From Endoryza sp044226045 (GTDB taxonomy: Bacteria > Bacteroidota > Bacteroidia > Chitinophagales > Chitinophagaceae), in contig JBGAHR010000015.1 in NCBI GenBank assembly GCA_044226045.1, forward strand, positions 18,106 through 82,105: a stretch of 64,000 nucleotides of DNA. The letters run 5' to 3'. The position numbers and the translations under genes were made by a program. Positions within the stretch are counted from its first letter, which is position 1, and the number at the start of each line of letters is the position of its first letter. The notes below the pieces were generated by a model that was given only the letters and a program-made list of their open reading frames with translations, was not told the origin of the DNA and made no database searches. Below are positions 23,697-32,892 of this stretch, in pieces.

Positions 23697-24707
23697 TCAC
23701 AAGCCGTGACGAGCGCTGATTTCCAGCATTCTTTCTATTGGCTTCCTGGCCGCAACCCTCAATTGTTCATCCATTGTAATCTCCGGTAACTCGTATTTCA
23801 TACAGAGGTACAATTTCTCCAGGGTGTTTAATTTCATATGCGGACAGTCGTTGCAGGCGCAATTATTATTCGGTGGTGCCGGAATGAATGTTTTATCCGG
23901 TGATTCCTTTTGCATCTGGTGCAGAATACCTGTTTCTGTGGCCACAATGTATTCCTTTGAAGAATCAGTCTGTGTATATTTCAAAAGACCCGTTGTGGAA
24001 CCTATGTAATCCGCTATTCTGAGAATAGGTTCTTCACATTCAGGATGCGCAATCAGTTTTGCCTCCGGGTGCCTTGTTTTAAGTTTGGTAATCTTTTCGA
24101 GGCTGAATATCTCGTGAACCATACAGGCCCCGTTCCAAAGTACCATATCACGTCCCGTCTTTTTAGCCAGGTATGCCCCCAGGTTCTTGTCGGGCGCGAA
24201 AATGATCGGTTGATCTGCCGGCACACTTTCTATAATTTTCTGCGCATTGCTGGAGGTGCAGATGATATCGCTTAAAGCCTTAATCTCAGCAGTACAGTTG
24301 ATGTAGGAAATGACAATGTGATCGGGATACTTTTCCCTGAATTTTTTGAATAAAGGAGCAGGGGCGCTGTCCGCCAAAGAACAGCCGGCTTTGAGATCCG
24401 GTAACAAAACCTTTTTACCAGGATTAAGAATCTTGGCAGTTTCCGCCATGAAGTGAACACCTGCGAAAACGATGATATCAGCATTCGTCTTTTCGGCTTG
24501 CTGAGCCAATCCAAGACTATCGCCGATATAATCAGCCACATCCTGTATATCGGGTTCCTGGTAGTAGTGAGCAAGCAGTATGGCATTCTTTTCTTTTTTT
24601 AATTTTTCGATTTCAGCAAACAGATCAATAGTCGGATCAACGTCTACCTTCAAGAACCCAAACTTATTCAAATTTTGCATTGCTTCAGCTATGTGTATAT
24701 CTGCCAT
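23697..24707 (-). CDS. nadA: Quinolinate synthase
   Basis: A 336-aa [4Fe-4S] enzyme that condenses iminoaspartate and dihydroxyacetone phosphate to quinolinate in de novo NAD synthesis. Cluster cysteines are C109 (LKAGCSLAD), C195 (NGACMVHE) and C288 (CNDCPHM). AILLAHYYQEPDIQDVADY and the GDSLGLAQQA block are typical. ATG 24707 is chosen because the 26 upstream residues are not conserved and cover an AT-rich non-coding stretch. nadB is not adjacent. It is convergent with mnmG (3-nt gap). Confidence 0.95.
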   Translation of the reverse strand: MADIHIAEAMQNLNKFGFLKVDVDPTIDLFAEIEKLKKEKNAILLAHYYQEPDIQDVADYIGDSLGLAQQAEKTNADIIVFAGVHFMAETAKILNPGKKVLLPDLKAGCSLADSAPAPLFKKFREKYPDHIVISYINCTAEIKALSDIICTSSNAQKIIESVPADQPIIFAPDKNLGAYLAKKTGRDMVLWNGACMVHEIFSLEKITKLKTRHPEAKLIAHPECEEPILRIADYIGSTTGLLKYTQTDSSKEYIVATETGILHQMQKESPDKTFIPAPPNNNCACNDCPHMKLNTLEKLYLCMKYELPEITMDEQLRVAARKPIERMLEISARHGL

Positions 24708-25237
24708 AATAACTATATTAATATAATTTTTTAAAAATACTCTACTATTATTACGGCTGTGGATTCGTGGAAAAATCAACAGCACGAATATTTGGTAAAG
24801 TTAAAGCATCGCAGTTATCCACTACAATCCACAATCCAATAACACCGTCAAAACCGCTACTGTTCTTGATGTATCTGGTTTTTCAACATCAAGGGATAAA
24901 AAAGCATGAGGAAAAACAGATGCTTCAATTTTAATAAAATGGATGTGGAAACGACTGGTAAAAAAAGTTAGTTACTGACAGCATCCGACTTTCCAGGGTC
25001 TCATGAATAAGTTATTGTCTAAATACACACCGTTCGGTATGGATAAAAACCCCGGTTTTCCACAGAAAAAAATGGTTGCCAACAGCCCGTTGTGTATCGT
25101 GTTTTCACAAGCCTGTTTCACAAATTTACCGGGCTCCCCAATCAGGCCGTTATTCACTGGGTATCATTCTTCTGAAATCCTTTATTGATAACCGTTTCAG
25201 CCGCTTTTCCACAATTTGTTCATAACCTTTTTTACCC
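24708..25237. other. Candidate chromosomal replication origin (DnaA-box cluster)
   Basis: A 530-nt gene-free stretch between nadA and the ppiD-like gene. DnaA boxes (consensus TTWTNCACA): perfect TTTTCCACA at 25056-25064 and 25205-25213. One-mismatch copies: TTTTCCACG (24766-24774, minus), TTATCCACT (24815-24823), GTTTCCACA (24944-24952, minus), GTTTTCACA (25101-25109), TGTTTCACA (25114-25122), TTATTCACT (25150-25158) and TTATGAACA (25217-25225, minus). The left end (24708-24755) is AT-rich and could be the unwinding element. parS-like sites and mnmG are within 3.5 kb. dnaA is not in the window; in Bacteroidota it often is not beside the origin. Confidence 0.6.
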
Positions 25238-25245
25238 TATTTTTG
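25215..25245 (+). promoter_or_regulatory. Promoter of the ppiD-like gene
   Basis: TTTG (25215-25218), 19-nt spacer, TATTTTTG (25238-25245): a textbook Bacteroidota -33/-7 pair, leaving a leader of roughly 27 nt before ATG 25278. It overlaps the rightmost DnaA-box-like sequence. Confidence 0.75.
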
Positions 25246-25277
25246 CTACCCATTTAAAAAGCCCATAAAGTAGCATT

Positions 25278-27428
25278 ATGTCAATCATTCAAAATCTCCG
25301 TGAAAAAGGCGCCTGGATCATGACAGCCTTCATCGCCTTTGCCCTATTGGTGTTTGTAGTTGAAGAAGGACTTCGCAATAAAAGTGTTTTCTCCGGATCT
25401 TCCACCAAGCTGGGTGAAGTAAATGGACAGAAAATAGATTACCGGGATTTTGAGAAAAAGATGCAGGAAGTTGAACAGAATGCAGCTGCACAAGGCTACC
25501 AGTTCAATGACCAGATTCGTGCATCCCAGCGCGACGCTCTTTGGAACCAATATGTGGAAGATGCAGTAATGACGGGTGTATATGATAATATAGGATTCAA
25601 CGTAACAGATGCGGAATTTGATGACTATGTGGCTAACAACCCTACTCCGGATTTGAGGCAGAATTTCGTAAACCAGCAAACGAATCAATACGATCCCCAG
25701 CAGGTAAAACAGTTTCTCCAGCAATTGCGCAGAAATAAAAATTCCGCTCAAAGCAAGATGTTCTTTGAACAGTTCCGCCCTGCCATGCTCAAGCAGATCC
25801 TGAACGATAAATTCAGAACCCTGTATGCTCAAAGCATGTACACTCCGAAATGGCTGGCTGAAAAACTGAATAACGAATCTACCGTTCGCGCCTCTGCCTC
25901 TTTTGTAAATGTTCCTTATACAACTATCGTCGATTCAACTATCCAGGTTTCTGATGATGAGATCAGGCAGTTTGTGAATAAAAACAAAGCACGCTACAAA
26001 CAGGAGCGCGCCATGGGATTTGACTATGTATTATTCAGTGGTAATCCTACCAGCGCAGACACTCTGGCTCTGCGTGACCAGCTGACTAAAATCAAAGACA
26101 GCTTTGCTACAGCAACGGATAACAATCAGTTCCTGCTCAATGAAGGAAGCGCGTCTCCATTCTATGATGGTTTTATTGCCCGCAAGGAGATTCAGATTCC
26201 GAATATTGACACGATTATCAAGACCCCGGTTGGATCTGTATTTGGTCCTTACCTCGATTATAGTTTTCAAAACAGAACAGCCAACATGAACCTGGCAAAA
26301 GTAGTGGCTGCCCGCCAGGTACCGGAGCTGGTTAAAGTAAGACATATATTAATATCTACGCACCAGCGCGACCCCAATACCGGAGAACTGGTTCAGGTTA
26401 GATTGGAGTCTGACGCGAAAAAGATCATAGATAGTATTGAAAACGCTATCAAGGGCGGATCTATCTTCGATACTGTTTGCGCAAAAATGTCTGAAGATGG
26501 TACGCGCGACAAAGGCGGTGTATATGACAGCGTAAAGACCTCACAAATGGATCCCAAATTCAATGACTTTATTTTTACCAACCCGGTAGGAACAAAAGGC
26601 ATTGTTCAAACTGTATATGGCTATCATTATATAGAGATCCTGGCAAACAAGGGTGGAATGGTGCCAGCCTATAAAATCGCGTATCTGTCAAAACCCATCC
26701 TGGCCAGCCAGGAAACGGCAGATAATGCCAGATCTCAAGCTACTCAATTCCTGGCAGCTGCTCACGACAAGAAGAGTTTTGATGAAACCGCCAAGAAATT
26801 GAATCTGCCGGTCTTCAACGCCGCAGAAATTACACCGATGACTTTTGCGGTACCAGGTCTCAATGGAAATAGCCGCGAACTCGTTAAATGGTTATTCAAT
26901 GACGGAAAAATCGACAAGGTATCCGAGAATCCTTTCCTCATCGGCGACGACTGGGTTGTTCCCGTAGTTACCCATTCTTATGACGAAGGGCTGATGGATG
27001 TTACTCGTGCCCGTCTTACTGCCGAAGTAGAAATTCGCCAGGAGAAAAAAGCGGCCATGATCGCTCAGAAAATTGGAAATGCAGCCTCTCTGGATGAGGT
27101 TAGCAAAATTACCGGTCAGCCAATCCTTCATGCAGACAGCATCAGCCTCGGAACACCTGTGCTTTCACCAGGTTTGTCTGAACCAAAGGTTGTCGGAGCC
27201 GTTTTCAACAAGGCCTATGAAACCAAAATTTCTCCGGCCATTGCAGGAATTTCCGGTGCTTTTGTGGTGAAGACCGATAAAGTATATGCAGTACCGTCAA
27301 CCACTGACGTAACAACTCAAAAACTGATCATGCAGATGAATAACAAGAACAATCTGCAGAGTTTCAACCCGGTTCAGATCTATAAAAAGGATGCAAAAAT
27401 CAAGGACTTCCGATATAAGTTCTTCTAA
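25278..27428 (+). CDS. PpiD/SurA-like peptidyl-prolyl isomerase
   Basis: A 716-aa membrane-anchored chaperone facing the periplasm. One N-terminal helix (WIMTAFIAFALLVFVVEEGL, about 13-32) anchors it. Residues 40-230 are the SurA_N-like chaperone region (LGEVNGQKIDYRDFEKKMQ). ELVKVRHILISTHQRDP (about 349-365) to YGYHYIEIL (about 454) is one parvulin domain, with GGSIFDTVCAKMSEDGTRDK as its core. The family folds outer-membrane proteins leaving the Sec channel. Larger than E. coli PpiD (623 aa). Followed by a strong terminator; single-gene unit. Confidence 0.92.
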   Translation: MSIIQNLREKGAWIMTAFIAFALLVFVVEEGLRNKSVFSGSSTKLGEVNGQKIDYRDFEKKMQEVEQNAAAQGYQFNDQIRASQRDALWNQYVEDAVMTGVYDNIGFNVTDAEFDDYVANNPTPDLRQNFVNQQTNQYDPQQVKQFLQQLRRNKNSAQSKMFFEQFRPAMLKQILNDKFRTLYAQSMYTPKWLAEKLNNESTVRASASFVNVPYTTIVDSTIQVSDDEIRQFVNKNKARYKQERAMGFDYVLFSGNPTSADTLALRDQLTKIKDSFATATDNNQFLLNEGSASPFYDGFIARKEIQIPNIDTIIKTPVGSVFGPYLDYSFQNRTANMNLAKVVAARQVPELVKVRHILISTHQRDPNTGELVQVRLESDAKKIIDSIENAIKGGSIFDTVCAKMSEDGTRDKGGVYDSVKTSQMDPKFNDFIFTNPVGTKGIVQTVYGYHYIEILANKGGMVPAYKIAYLSKPILASQETADNARSQATQFLAAAHDKKSFDETAKKLNLPVFNAAEITPMTFAVPGLNGNSRELVKWLFNDGKIDKVSENPFLIGDDWVVPVVTHSYDEGLMDVTRARLTAEVEIRQEKKAAMIAQKIGNAASLDEVSKITGQPILHADSISLGTPVLSPGLSEPKVVGAVFNKAYETKISPAIAGISGAFVVKTDKVYAVPSTTDVTTQKLIMQMNNKNNLQSFNPVQIYKKDAKIKDFRYKFF

Positions 27429-27443
27429 CAGAATAAAAAAGAA

Positions 27444-27468
27444 ACCCCGCCTCAAGCGGGGTTTTTTA
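27444..27468 (+). terminator. Terminator of the ppiD-like gene
   Basis: Stem ACCCCGC (27444-27450) / GCGGGGT (27456-27462) with a 5-nt loop and a T run to 27467, 15 nt after the stop. Confidence 0.92.
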
Positions 27469-27526
27469 ATGCTTTCGAAATGCGAAATCTGTTTACAGAA
27501 CCGCTGCCGCGAAACCAAAAGCGGCC

Positions 27527-27534
27527 TAAATTTG
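27527..27534 (+). promoter_or_regulatory. -7 box of the DUF2480 gene
   Basis: TAAATTTG, a full TAnnTTTG match, 10 nt before ATG 27545; leader of only a few nucleotides expected. Confidence 0.5.
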
Positions 27535-27544
27535 TTTATTAATT

Positions 27545-28051
27545 ATGAGCGATCAAATAGTCAATAAAGTAGCGGAAAGCAGCCTGATCACCCTGGATCT
27601 GGAGGAGCATTATCCCAAAGAAGAAATTGAGGTTTTTGATCTGAAACCCCTTCTTTTCATGGAATTGATCCTGAAAGAAAAGGAATTCAGAAACAGTCTG
27701 CAGCAAATTGACTGGAATCAGTATGCCGGTAAAACAGTAACCGTTACCTGTTCTGTCGATGCGGTTATTCCTGTATGGGCCTATATGCTGGTGGTATCTT
27801 ACCTGCAACCGGTAGCCAAAGATGTAATGCTGGGCGATAAAGATTCGGCACTTCGCAGCCTGTTTCTCCATAATATCAATAAAATCGACCTTACAGACCT
27901 CACCGACAAGCGAATTGTTGTAAAAGGATGCGGTGAATTACCAATTGGCGACTATGCTTATATGGAAATCACCAAAAGGCTTCGACCCATCGCCAAAAGC
28001 ATCATGTATGGAGAACCTTGCAGCACGGTACCGGTTTTCAAGAAGAAATAA
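27545..28051 (+). CDS. DUF2480-family protein
   Basis: A 168-aa cytoplasmic protein of a family restricted largely to Bacteroidota. FDLKPLLFMELILKEKEFR, VTCSVDAVIPVWAYMLV and GDYAYMEITKRLRPIAKSIMYGEPCSTVP are the conserved blocks; the last includes a cysteine near the C-terminus in the GEPCS context. No function is known. Single gene between two terminating units. Confidence 0.85.
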   Translation: MSDQIVNKVAESSLITLDLEEHYPKEEIEVFDLKPLLFMELILKEKEFRNSLQQIDWNQYAGKTVTVTCSVDAVIPVWAYMLVVSYLQPVAKDVMLGDKDSALRSLFLHNINKIDLTDLTDKRIVVKGCGELPIGDYAYMEITKRLRPIAKSIMYGEPCSTVPVFKKK

Positions 28052-28135
28052 AATAAGTGTCTGGTCAAAATCAATTGGCCAGGACGATTCTTCCTTCGAC
28101 AAAAGTTTTTTTCATTTAGAGCGTTTAACAGGTTT

Positions 28136-28888
28136 TCACGGCCGAATGACCGGGCAGGCAATTCCTTTACCGCCACCAAAATGATAAATGATCGAAGCTG
28201 TGTGGCTGTAATAATAGTCTTTGTACTGACTACCCGCCGACTTGCTAAATCCATCGAGATAATCGGTAAAAGATATGCGATAGCTTGTTTCAAGCGAAAG
28301 AGATAATCGTGATGTCAATGGATATCGCAATCCCAGCCCAACCGGAAATACCAGCAACCTCGAAACAGGATTTCGCGATCTGTCCGCAGCCAGTCCTTCC
28401 ACTACCCATGACTCTGCTCCGAAATAAGCGACGTTGAAATCGGCATCATCACGTCGGGTTCTCAAAAACGAAAAACCAATGCCCCCAAACGCATAGGGAC
28501 TAATCACCTTCCAGTCATTATCACCATTGGTTCCCCGGAAATTATAAACAGCTACGGCAGAGAGTTCGCTCACCAGAGAGGAGAACCTGAAATTTCTCTC
28601 TTGCCGATAAGCCGGAGTCTTGAATTTTGAATCATTTCCCCGAAGAGCACCCACAGCCATTCCCATTCGAACAGACCAAAACTGATTGAGAAGTTTCGAA
28701 CCAGTGAGGGTAATACCGGGACGCATGGTTCTGTAAGAACCCCATTTTGATGGGGATAAGTCGCCCTGATAGATAAATGCCGAAGCACCTGCACTGATCT
28801 CATAACCGGGCATCGTTTGTGCTTTCGTGGTTTCAGTAAAACAAAAGGAAAGAATGATTCCAGCTGCTACCATCCGCTTTTTTTGCAT
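28136..28888 (-). CDS. Outer-membrane beta-barrel protein (DUF6089-like)
   Basis: A 250-aa exported protein with a signal peptide (cleavage near AQTMP, residue 24). The mature part shows alternating beta strands ending in aromatic residues: YEISAGASAFIYQGDLSPS, ISPYAFGGIGFSFL, LLVFPVGLGLRYPL and SHTASIIYHFGGGK. This is the pattern of small 8-strand barrels of the DUF6089/porin-like group. The C-terminus does not end in Phe, because GIACPVIRP follows. Function unknown. Confidence 0.78.
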   Translation of the reverse strand: MQKKRMVAAGIILSFCFTETTKAQTMPGYEISAGASAFIYQGDLSPSKWGSYRTMRPGITLTGSKLLNQFWSVRMGMAVGALRGNDSKFKTPAYRQERNFRFSSLVSELSAVAVYNFRGTNGDNDWKVISPYAFGGIGFSFLRTRRDDADFNVAYFGAESWVVEGLAADRSRNPVSRLLVFPVGLGLRYPLTSRLSLSLETSYRISFTDYLDGFSKSAGSQYKDYYYSHTASIIYHFGGGKGIACPVIRP

Positions 28889-29039
28889 AGAAATCCTGTT
28901 TTAAAGGTGAATGCCAATAATTAGAACAAGTAGATTTCCTGCAGCAAAAATGGTATTAGTGGAACGGCAGGGATGGAGAGGTTCTTTGTAAAATGCCTGA
29001 AGCGATAAAAATATTGTGGCCTTAAGAATTCTTTAAGAT

Positions 29040-29071
29040 AAAAAAAGTTGTGTCGCCGGCCCGAAGGCCGG
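29040..29071 (-). terminator. UUCG-loop hairpin, probable terminator of the DinB-like gene
   Basis: On the minus strand CCGGCC-TTCG-GGCCGG (29071-29056) followed after a short spacer by a T run (29047-29040). It lies 60 nt after the stop of the minus-strand gene ending at 29132. The spacer between stem and T run is longer than ideal. Confidence 0.55.
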
Positions 29072-29131
29072 GAGTTCTTTTATACGCCAGAGATTGTCGG
29101 ATCGGCAAATCCCTGATGTTGCGGGAGGATA

Positions 29132-29953
29132 TCAGGCCATAACGGCGATCAGATTAAGTGTTGGTTCAAGAAGCGATCGATCACCAGAAAGGGCGCAGCT
29201 CTCGGAGGCAATTTCCGGACTTAGTCCTTTCGTGAATAATTTCCAGGCAACGGCAGGAGGGATGTTTATTCTGGCATCAATGGCACCTGGCTCATCTTTC
29301 GACAAATGCCATTCATTTTCCTGATAAGTTAAATACCAATCTCCCCCGACCTCCGAATCTATATGAACCTGTATCGTTTTGGTTGATCGCGGATGAGTGT
29401 TCCGGTATGCATGAGGTAATCCCCTCATTAGCGTGTCAATAAATGGATAGAACAGCTCTTTCGTCATAATGCCTTCTTTGGATACCGCATCCCTGATCTG
29501 CTGTTGGTGATGAAACTTCTCAGTGTACTCTCGCGCGATATGAAACCAGTTTAGAGAGGAGGTTTCACCGGCCCACGATACGGCAAAAAGCGCCTCGGCC
29601 TGCATATCCAGCGATGCCACAATGCGAGCATATTCACGACCCGTAATTTCCAGCAATTCGGTCAGCAGGGATGGGCTGAGTCTTCGGGTGGCTTTCACCC
29701 AGTCGGCATTCAGTTGATTTAAAAAGCCAACCAGCGATTCATAAGAATTGATTTCACGATCCGGGGGCAGAAGATAACCATCCCGTACCATTGATATCAT
29801 TCGACAGTTCCCATCTAATAAATGGCTGGCCACGTCTTTTACGGTCCAGAGTTTGGCAACCGTCGGACGATTCCAGTCTTCCGGACTTAATGACCGAAGC
29901 AAAGAAATCAGGTGCTGATCGAGAACCGGGAAAAGGTGAACGGTATGAATCAT
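29132..29953 (-). CDS. DinB/maleylpyruvate-isomerase N-terminal domain protein
   Basis: A 273-aa protein. The N-terminal 160 residues are a four-helix DinB/MDMPI-type bundle: LSPEDWNRPTVAKLWTVKDV followed by SHLLDGNCR with its metal-type His, and NWFHIAREYTEKFHHQQQI with further His. The C-terminal part (DSEVGGDWYLTYQENEW, DARINIPPAVAWKLFTKGLS) resembles the MDMPI C-terminal or SCP2-like lipid-binding domain. Related enzymes are thiol-dependent transferases or isomerases; the actual reaction is unknown. Confidence 0.82.
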   Translation of the reverse strand: MIHTVHLFPVLDQHLISLLRSLSPEDWNRPTVAKLWTVKDVASHLLDGNCRMISMVRDGYLLPPDREINSYESLVGFLNQLNADWVKATRRLSPSLLTELLEITGREYARIVASLDMQAEALFAVSWAGETSSLNWFHIAREYTEKFHHQQQIRDAVSKEGIMTKELFYPFIDTLMRGLPHAYRNTHPRSTKTIQVHIDSEVGGDWYLTYQENEWHLSKDEPGAIDARINIPPAVAWKLFTKGLSPEIASESCALSGDRSLLEPTLNLIAVMA

Positions 29954-30053
29954 GCTGTTTTGTTGAACGATAAAAATAGACCATCGAGATTGAAATAGTT
30001 TTACCCGAACATGAAATCTTTCCCCTCTGCATCAATTCAACTAAATTGCGACT

Positions 30054-31202
30054 ATGTCTCCTGTTATCCATTCCAAGCTTCCCAACGTTGGAACCACCAT
30101 TTTTACTGTGATGAGTTCGTTGGCGGCCGAGCAAAATGCCATCAACCTGGGCCAGGGCTTCCCCGATTTCCAGATGAACGAAGAACTGATTGGCCTGGTG
30201 GAAACGGTTATGCGAAAAGGATATAACCAGTATGTACCGATGCAGGGATATCTTCCATTAAGAGAGGCCATTTCGGAAAAAGCAGCGTTTCTGTACGGCA
30301 ACCGACCCGACCCGCAGGAACAAATTACCATCACTCCCGGCGGCACCTACGCTATTTACACCGCGCTGACAACCATACTCGAGAAAGGAGATGAAGTAAT
30401 TGTTTTTGAGCCCGCCTATGACAGTTACATTCCGAATATTGAGATAAACGGCGCCGTTCCTGTGCGAATCAACCTCAGATTTCCCGGCTACAGCATCGAC
30501 TGGAAGGAAGTCAGGGCCCGGTTGAGCGATCGAACAAAGGCTATTATCATTAACTCACCTCACAACCCCACGGGGTCCGTATTGAGCAAAGAGGATATTG
30601 AGGAACTTCGATCGATTGTCCGGGGAACGGGCATTTTCATCATCAGCGATGAAGTGTATGAGCACCTCATTTTCGATGGATTGAAGCACGAGAGTATGCT
30701 GAAATACCCCGATCTGCTTGAAAGGAGCTTTGTCTGCTTTTCCTTTGGAAAAGTTTACAACTGTACCGGGTGGAAGCTGGGCTATTGCATTTCATCGGCT
30801 TCAGCCATGAAAGAATTCAGAAAAGTTCATCAGTTTAATTGTTTCAGCTGTCATACGCCCAGCCAGGTGGCACTGGCTGAATTTCTGTCGAATAAAGAGG
30901 CCTACCTCTCGCTTTCCGGATTCATGCAGGAAAAAAGAGACTATTTCATCGAATTGATGAAATCGACAAGGTTTAAAATGCTTACCAGCCATGGCAGCTA
31001 TTTTATCACGGCAACCTATGATCGAATATCAGATGAGGGAGACAGGGATTTTGCCATCAGGATGACCAAAGAAGCGAAAGTAGCCACCATACCGGTTTCT
31101 GCATTTTACAAGGAAGGAACCGATAATAAGGTGATTCGTTTTTGCTTTAGTAAAAAACGGGAGACGCTGGAAAAGGCGGTGGAGCGACTGGTCAAATATT
31201 AG
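30054..31202 (+). CDS. Class I/II pyridoxal-phosphate aminotransferase (YbdL-like)
   Basis: A 382-aa PLP enzyme. NLGQGFPDFQMNEEL, INSPHNPTG (166-174), SDEVYEHLIFDG and FSFGKVYNCTGWKLGY with the Schiff-base lysine K233 fit the methionine/kynurenine-oxoglutarate aminotransferase group. It probably transaminates methionine or aromatic amino acids, for example in methionine salvage. It converges with the next gene, overlapping it by 4 bp at the stop codons. Confidence 0.93.
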   Translation: MSPVIHSKLPNVGTTIFTVMSSLAAEQNAINLGQGFPDFQMNEELIGLVETVMRKGYNQYVPMQGYLPLREAISEKAAFLYGNRPDPQEQITITPGGTYAIYTALTTILEKGDEVIVFEPAYDSYIPNIEINGAVPVRINLRFPGYSIDWKEVRARLSDRTKAIIINSPHNPTGSVLSKEDIEELRSIVRGTGIFIISDEVYEHLIFDGLKHESMLKYPDLLERSFVCFSFGKVYNCTGWKLGYCISSASAMKEFRKVHQFNCFSCHTPSQVALAEFLSNKEAYLSLSGFMQEKRDYFIELMKSTRFKMLTSHGSYFITATYDRISDEGDRDFAIRMTKEAKVATIPVSAFYKEGTDNKVIRFCFSKKRETLEKAVERLVKY

Positions 31203-32767
31203 GCTGCATTGGACTTGTACAGGCGCTTTCTGCTTTGCAGGTATTTGCTATGAATAATATCTCCCATGCTCTTGTTGTAAACCTTGCTTTCGATCCATGA
31301 AATAATATCCAGATAGGCAAAAGACCTTGTTTCGTGCCTGCTTTTTTCCAGGTGTTTGATTTTAAAAAGCAGTTTTTCCAGTTCACTTTTCAGATTCGAG
31401 CGAGGGGTACTCAGCGAGGTTTTCAGGAATGAAAATATCTCTTCTTCGGCTTTTGTAAGGTTTTTCATTTTCGCCATGAATCGGTAGACCGATTTGGTAA
31501 GCGACTCAATCAATTCATAGTTTTGCAATTCATAGTGACACATGAGGTGCATCAACCGTGCATAGCACTGCAGATCGATACGGAGGTCTATCGGTCCATT
31601 GATGATCTTCAGCAAATAATCGATCGCCACATCATAGTTACCACTGCCAAAATACAGGCTTGCGAACTTGTAATTAAATACGAGGATGCGATGACGATCT
31701 ACAAAAAGCGCGTATTCATTCAGCTTCTCTTCAATGGAAGGGATCAGGGATAATCCTTCCCGGAAGGTTCCTTTCATGAGATGCTGATTGAGCTTTGCGC
31801 TATTGATATAGATCGAAGTATGAATCCGGAAATTGTCGTGTTCGTTGGCCTCCGGTGATTCCGCAAATTTTTCAAATCGTTTGAGGTCGCGGTCGAATAA
31901 CTGGAAGTTCCGAAGATCAAAATGTGCATTGAGCAGGTTATGCATCCCTTTTACATAGTGACCGGTTTCCACCGCCAGCATCTGCGGATCGGCATTATAC
32001 AAATCAATCCATTTCTGACTGTATCGGTAATACATCAGGAAGTCCTGCCGAATGAAGGCATACCAGCAATAACTCTGGTACAAGTATAGTTTCTCGTAGA
32101 AACCACTCACGGCCGTCATATCCGAAGGCAGGTAGTTTTTGAAAAAAGCCTTGATATCTTTTTCGTCTTCCTTGTTGCGGGCATGTCCGTTCAATACGTA
32201 CCAGCGATAAAGCAAGAGAGCGAGATTCGATAACCTGGTCACTCTGTCTATATGGCTGCTGACTTCGAGCGCTTCTTTTGCCAACGCTTCTGTTTTTTCT
32301 GTTGAGCTGCGGGTGATATGAAGCGTTTCGATTTTCTTTTCGAGGGAAATGATTTGAACCAGTGTATTGAACTTCTGGTTTGATTTGGCCAGTTCTTTTG
32401 CCTTCTCTAAAATTCTAAGCGCCTGAAGCTTGAGCCCTTTGTTGTAGAGGATACGCGCTTCATCGAGGTGTTCGCTCAATTGAAGGTCCACGTTTTCGCC
32501 CAGTTTCAACAGACGAAGACTGGCCAGTAGTTGTTTATTGAGGTGTGTTTTAAGATTGGTGAGCTGTGATTTGGTGACACCCTTCATTTTTTTAAGGATT
32601 ACCACCTCGTCGTATTCGGTCATCTTGTCCAGTATATCAAAAAGCTGGACGATTTTAAGCTCCTGGTTGGCCGAATTTCTTTTTATGTAAAGCTTGAAAT
32701 GCCTTTTCTCGGACTTTTCAAGCGAGTGAACCAATTGAAATAATGTATCTGAAAACCGGTTGGCCAT
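31199..32767 (-). CDS. Conserved helical-repeat protein of unknown function
   Basis: A 522-aa cytoplasmic protein without signal or membrane helix, composed almost wholly of amphipathic helices in TPR-like pairs (LQALRILEKAKELAKSNQKF, YDVAIDYLLKIINGPIDL). The N-terminus MANRFSDTLFQLVHSLEKSE and the KRHFKLYIKR block are characteristic of a family I have only seen in Bacteroidota. A scaffold role is plausible; no activity can be assigned. A -7 box 5 nt before the ATG predicts a leaderless transcript. Confidence 0.7.
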   Translation of the reverse strand: MANRFSDTLFQLVHSLEKSEKRHFKLYIKRNSANQELKIVQLFDILDKMTEYDEVVILKKMKGVTKSQLTNLKTHLNKQLLASLRLLKLGENVDLQLSEHLDEARILYNKGLKLQALRILEKAKELAKSNQKFNTLVQIISLEKKIETLHITRSSTEKTEALAKEALEVSSHIDRVTRLSNLALLLYRWYVLNGHARNKEDEKDIKAFFKNYLPSDMTAVSGFYEKLYLYQSYCWYAFIRQDFLMYYRYSQKWIDLYNADPQMLAVETGHYVKGMHNLLNAHFDLRNFQLFDRDLKRFEKFAESPEANEHDNFRIHTSIYINSAKLNQHLMKGTFREGLSLIPSIEEKLNEYALFVDRHRILVFNYKFASLYFGSGNYDVAIDYLLKIINGPIDLRIDLQCYARLMHLMCHYELQNYELIESLTKSVYRFMAKMKNLTKAEEEIFSFLKTSLSTPRSNLKSELEKLLFKIKHLEKSRHETRSFAYLDIISWIESKVYNKSMGDIIHSKYLQSRKRLYKSNAA

Positions 32768-32772
32768 AATTG

Positions 32773-32803
32773 CAAAGTTATACCTAAATCACTACAAATC
32801 AAG
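32773..32803 (-). promoter_or_regulatory. Promoter of the helical-repeat gene, leaderless geometry
   Basis: On the minus strand CTTG (32803-32800), 19-nt spacer and TAACTTTG (32780-32773), then 5 nt to the ATG at 32767. Spacing fits the Bacteroidota -33/-7 pattern. Confidence 0.65.
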
Positions 32804-32879
32804 CCATTGCCTATTAATTTATTGTTTAGACATAATGCAAACTTCATGAACTTGATTTTAAAGCGTATCAGAGACACCT

Positions 32880-32887
32880 TAATTTTG
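32880..32887 (+). promoter_or_regulatory. Candidate -7 box of a putative small RNA
   Basis: TAATTTTG is a full TAnnTTTG match pointing away from the helical-repeat gene into a stretch with no ORF but with a terminator 145 nt downstream. TTTTA about 19 nt upstream is a weak -33. Confidence 0.4.
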
Positions 32888-32892
32888 ATTTA

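Noticed and set aside
24708..24785. N-terminal extension of nadA
   Set aside because: The extra 26 residues are unlike NadA and translate AT-rich origin-side DNA; ATG 24707 begins the conserved domain.
24972..25188. Two 61-aa ORFs on opposite strands in the DnaA-box region
   Set aside because: They overlap each other, have no homology-like pattern and lie across DnaA boxes; the region reads as non-coding.
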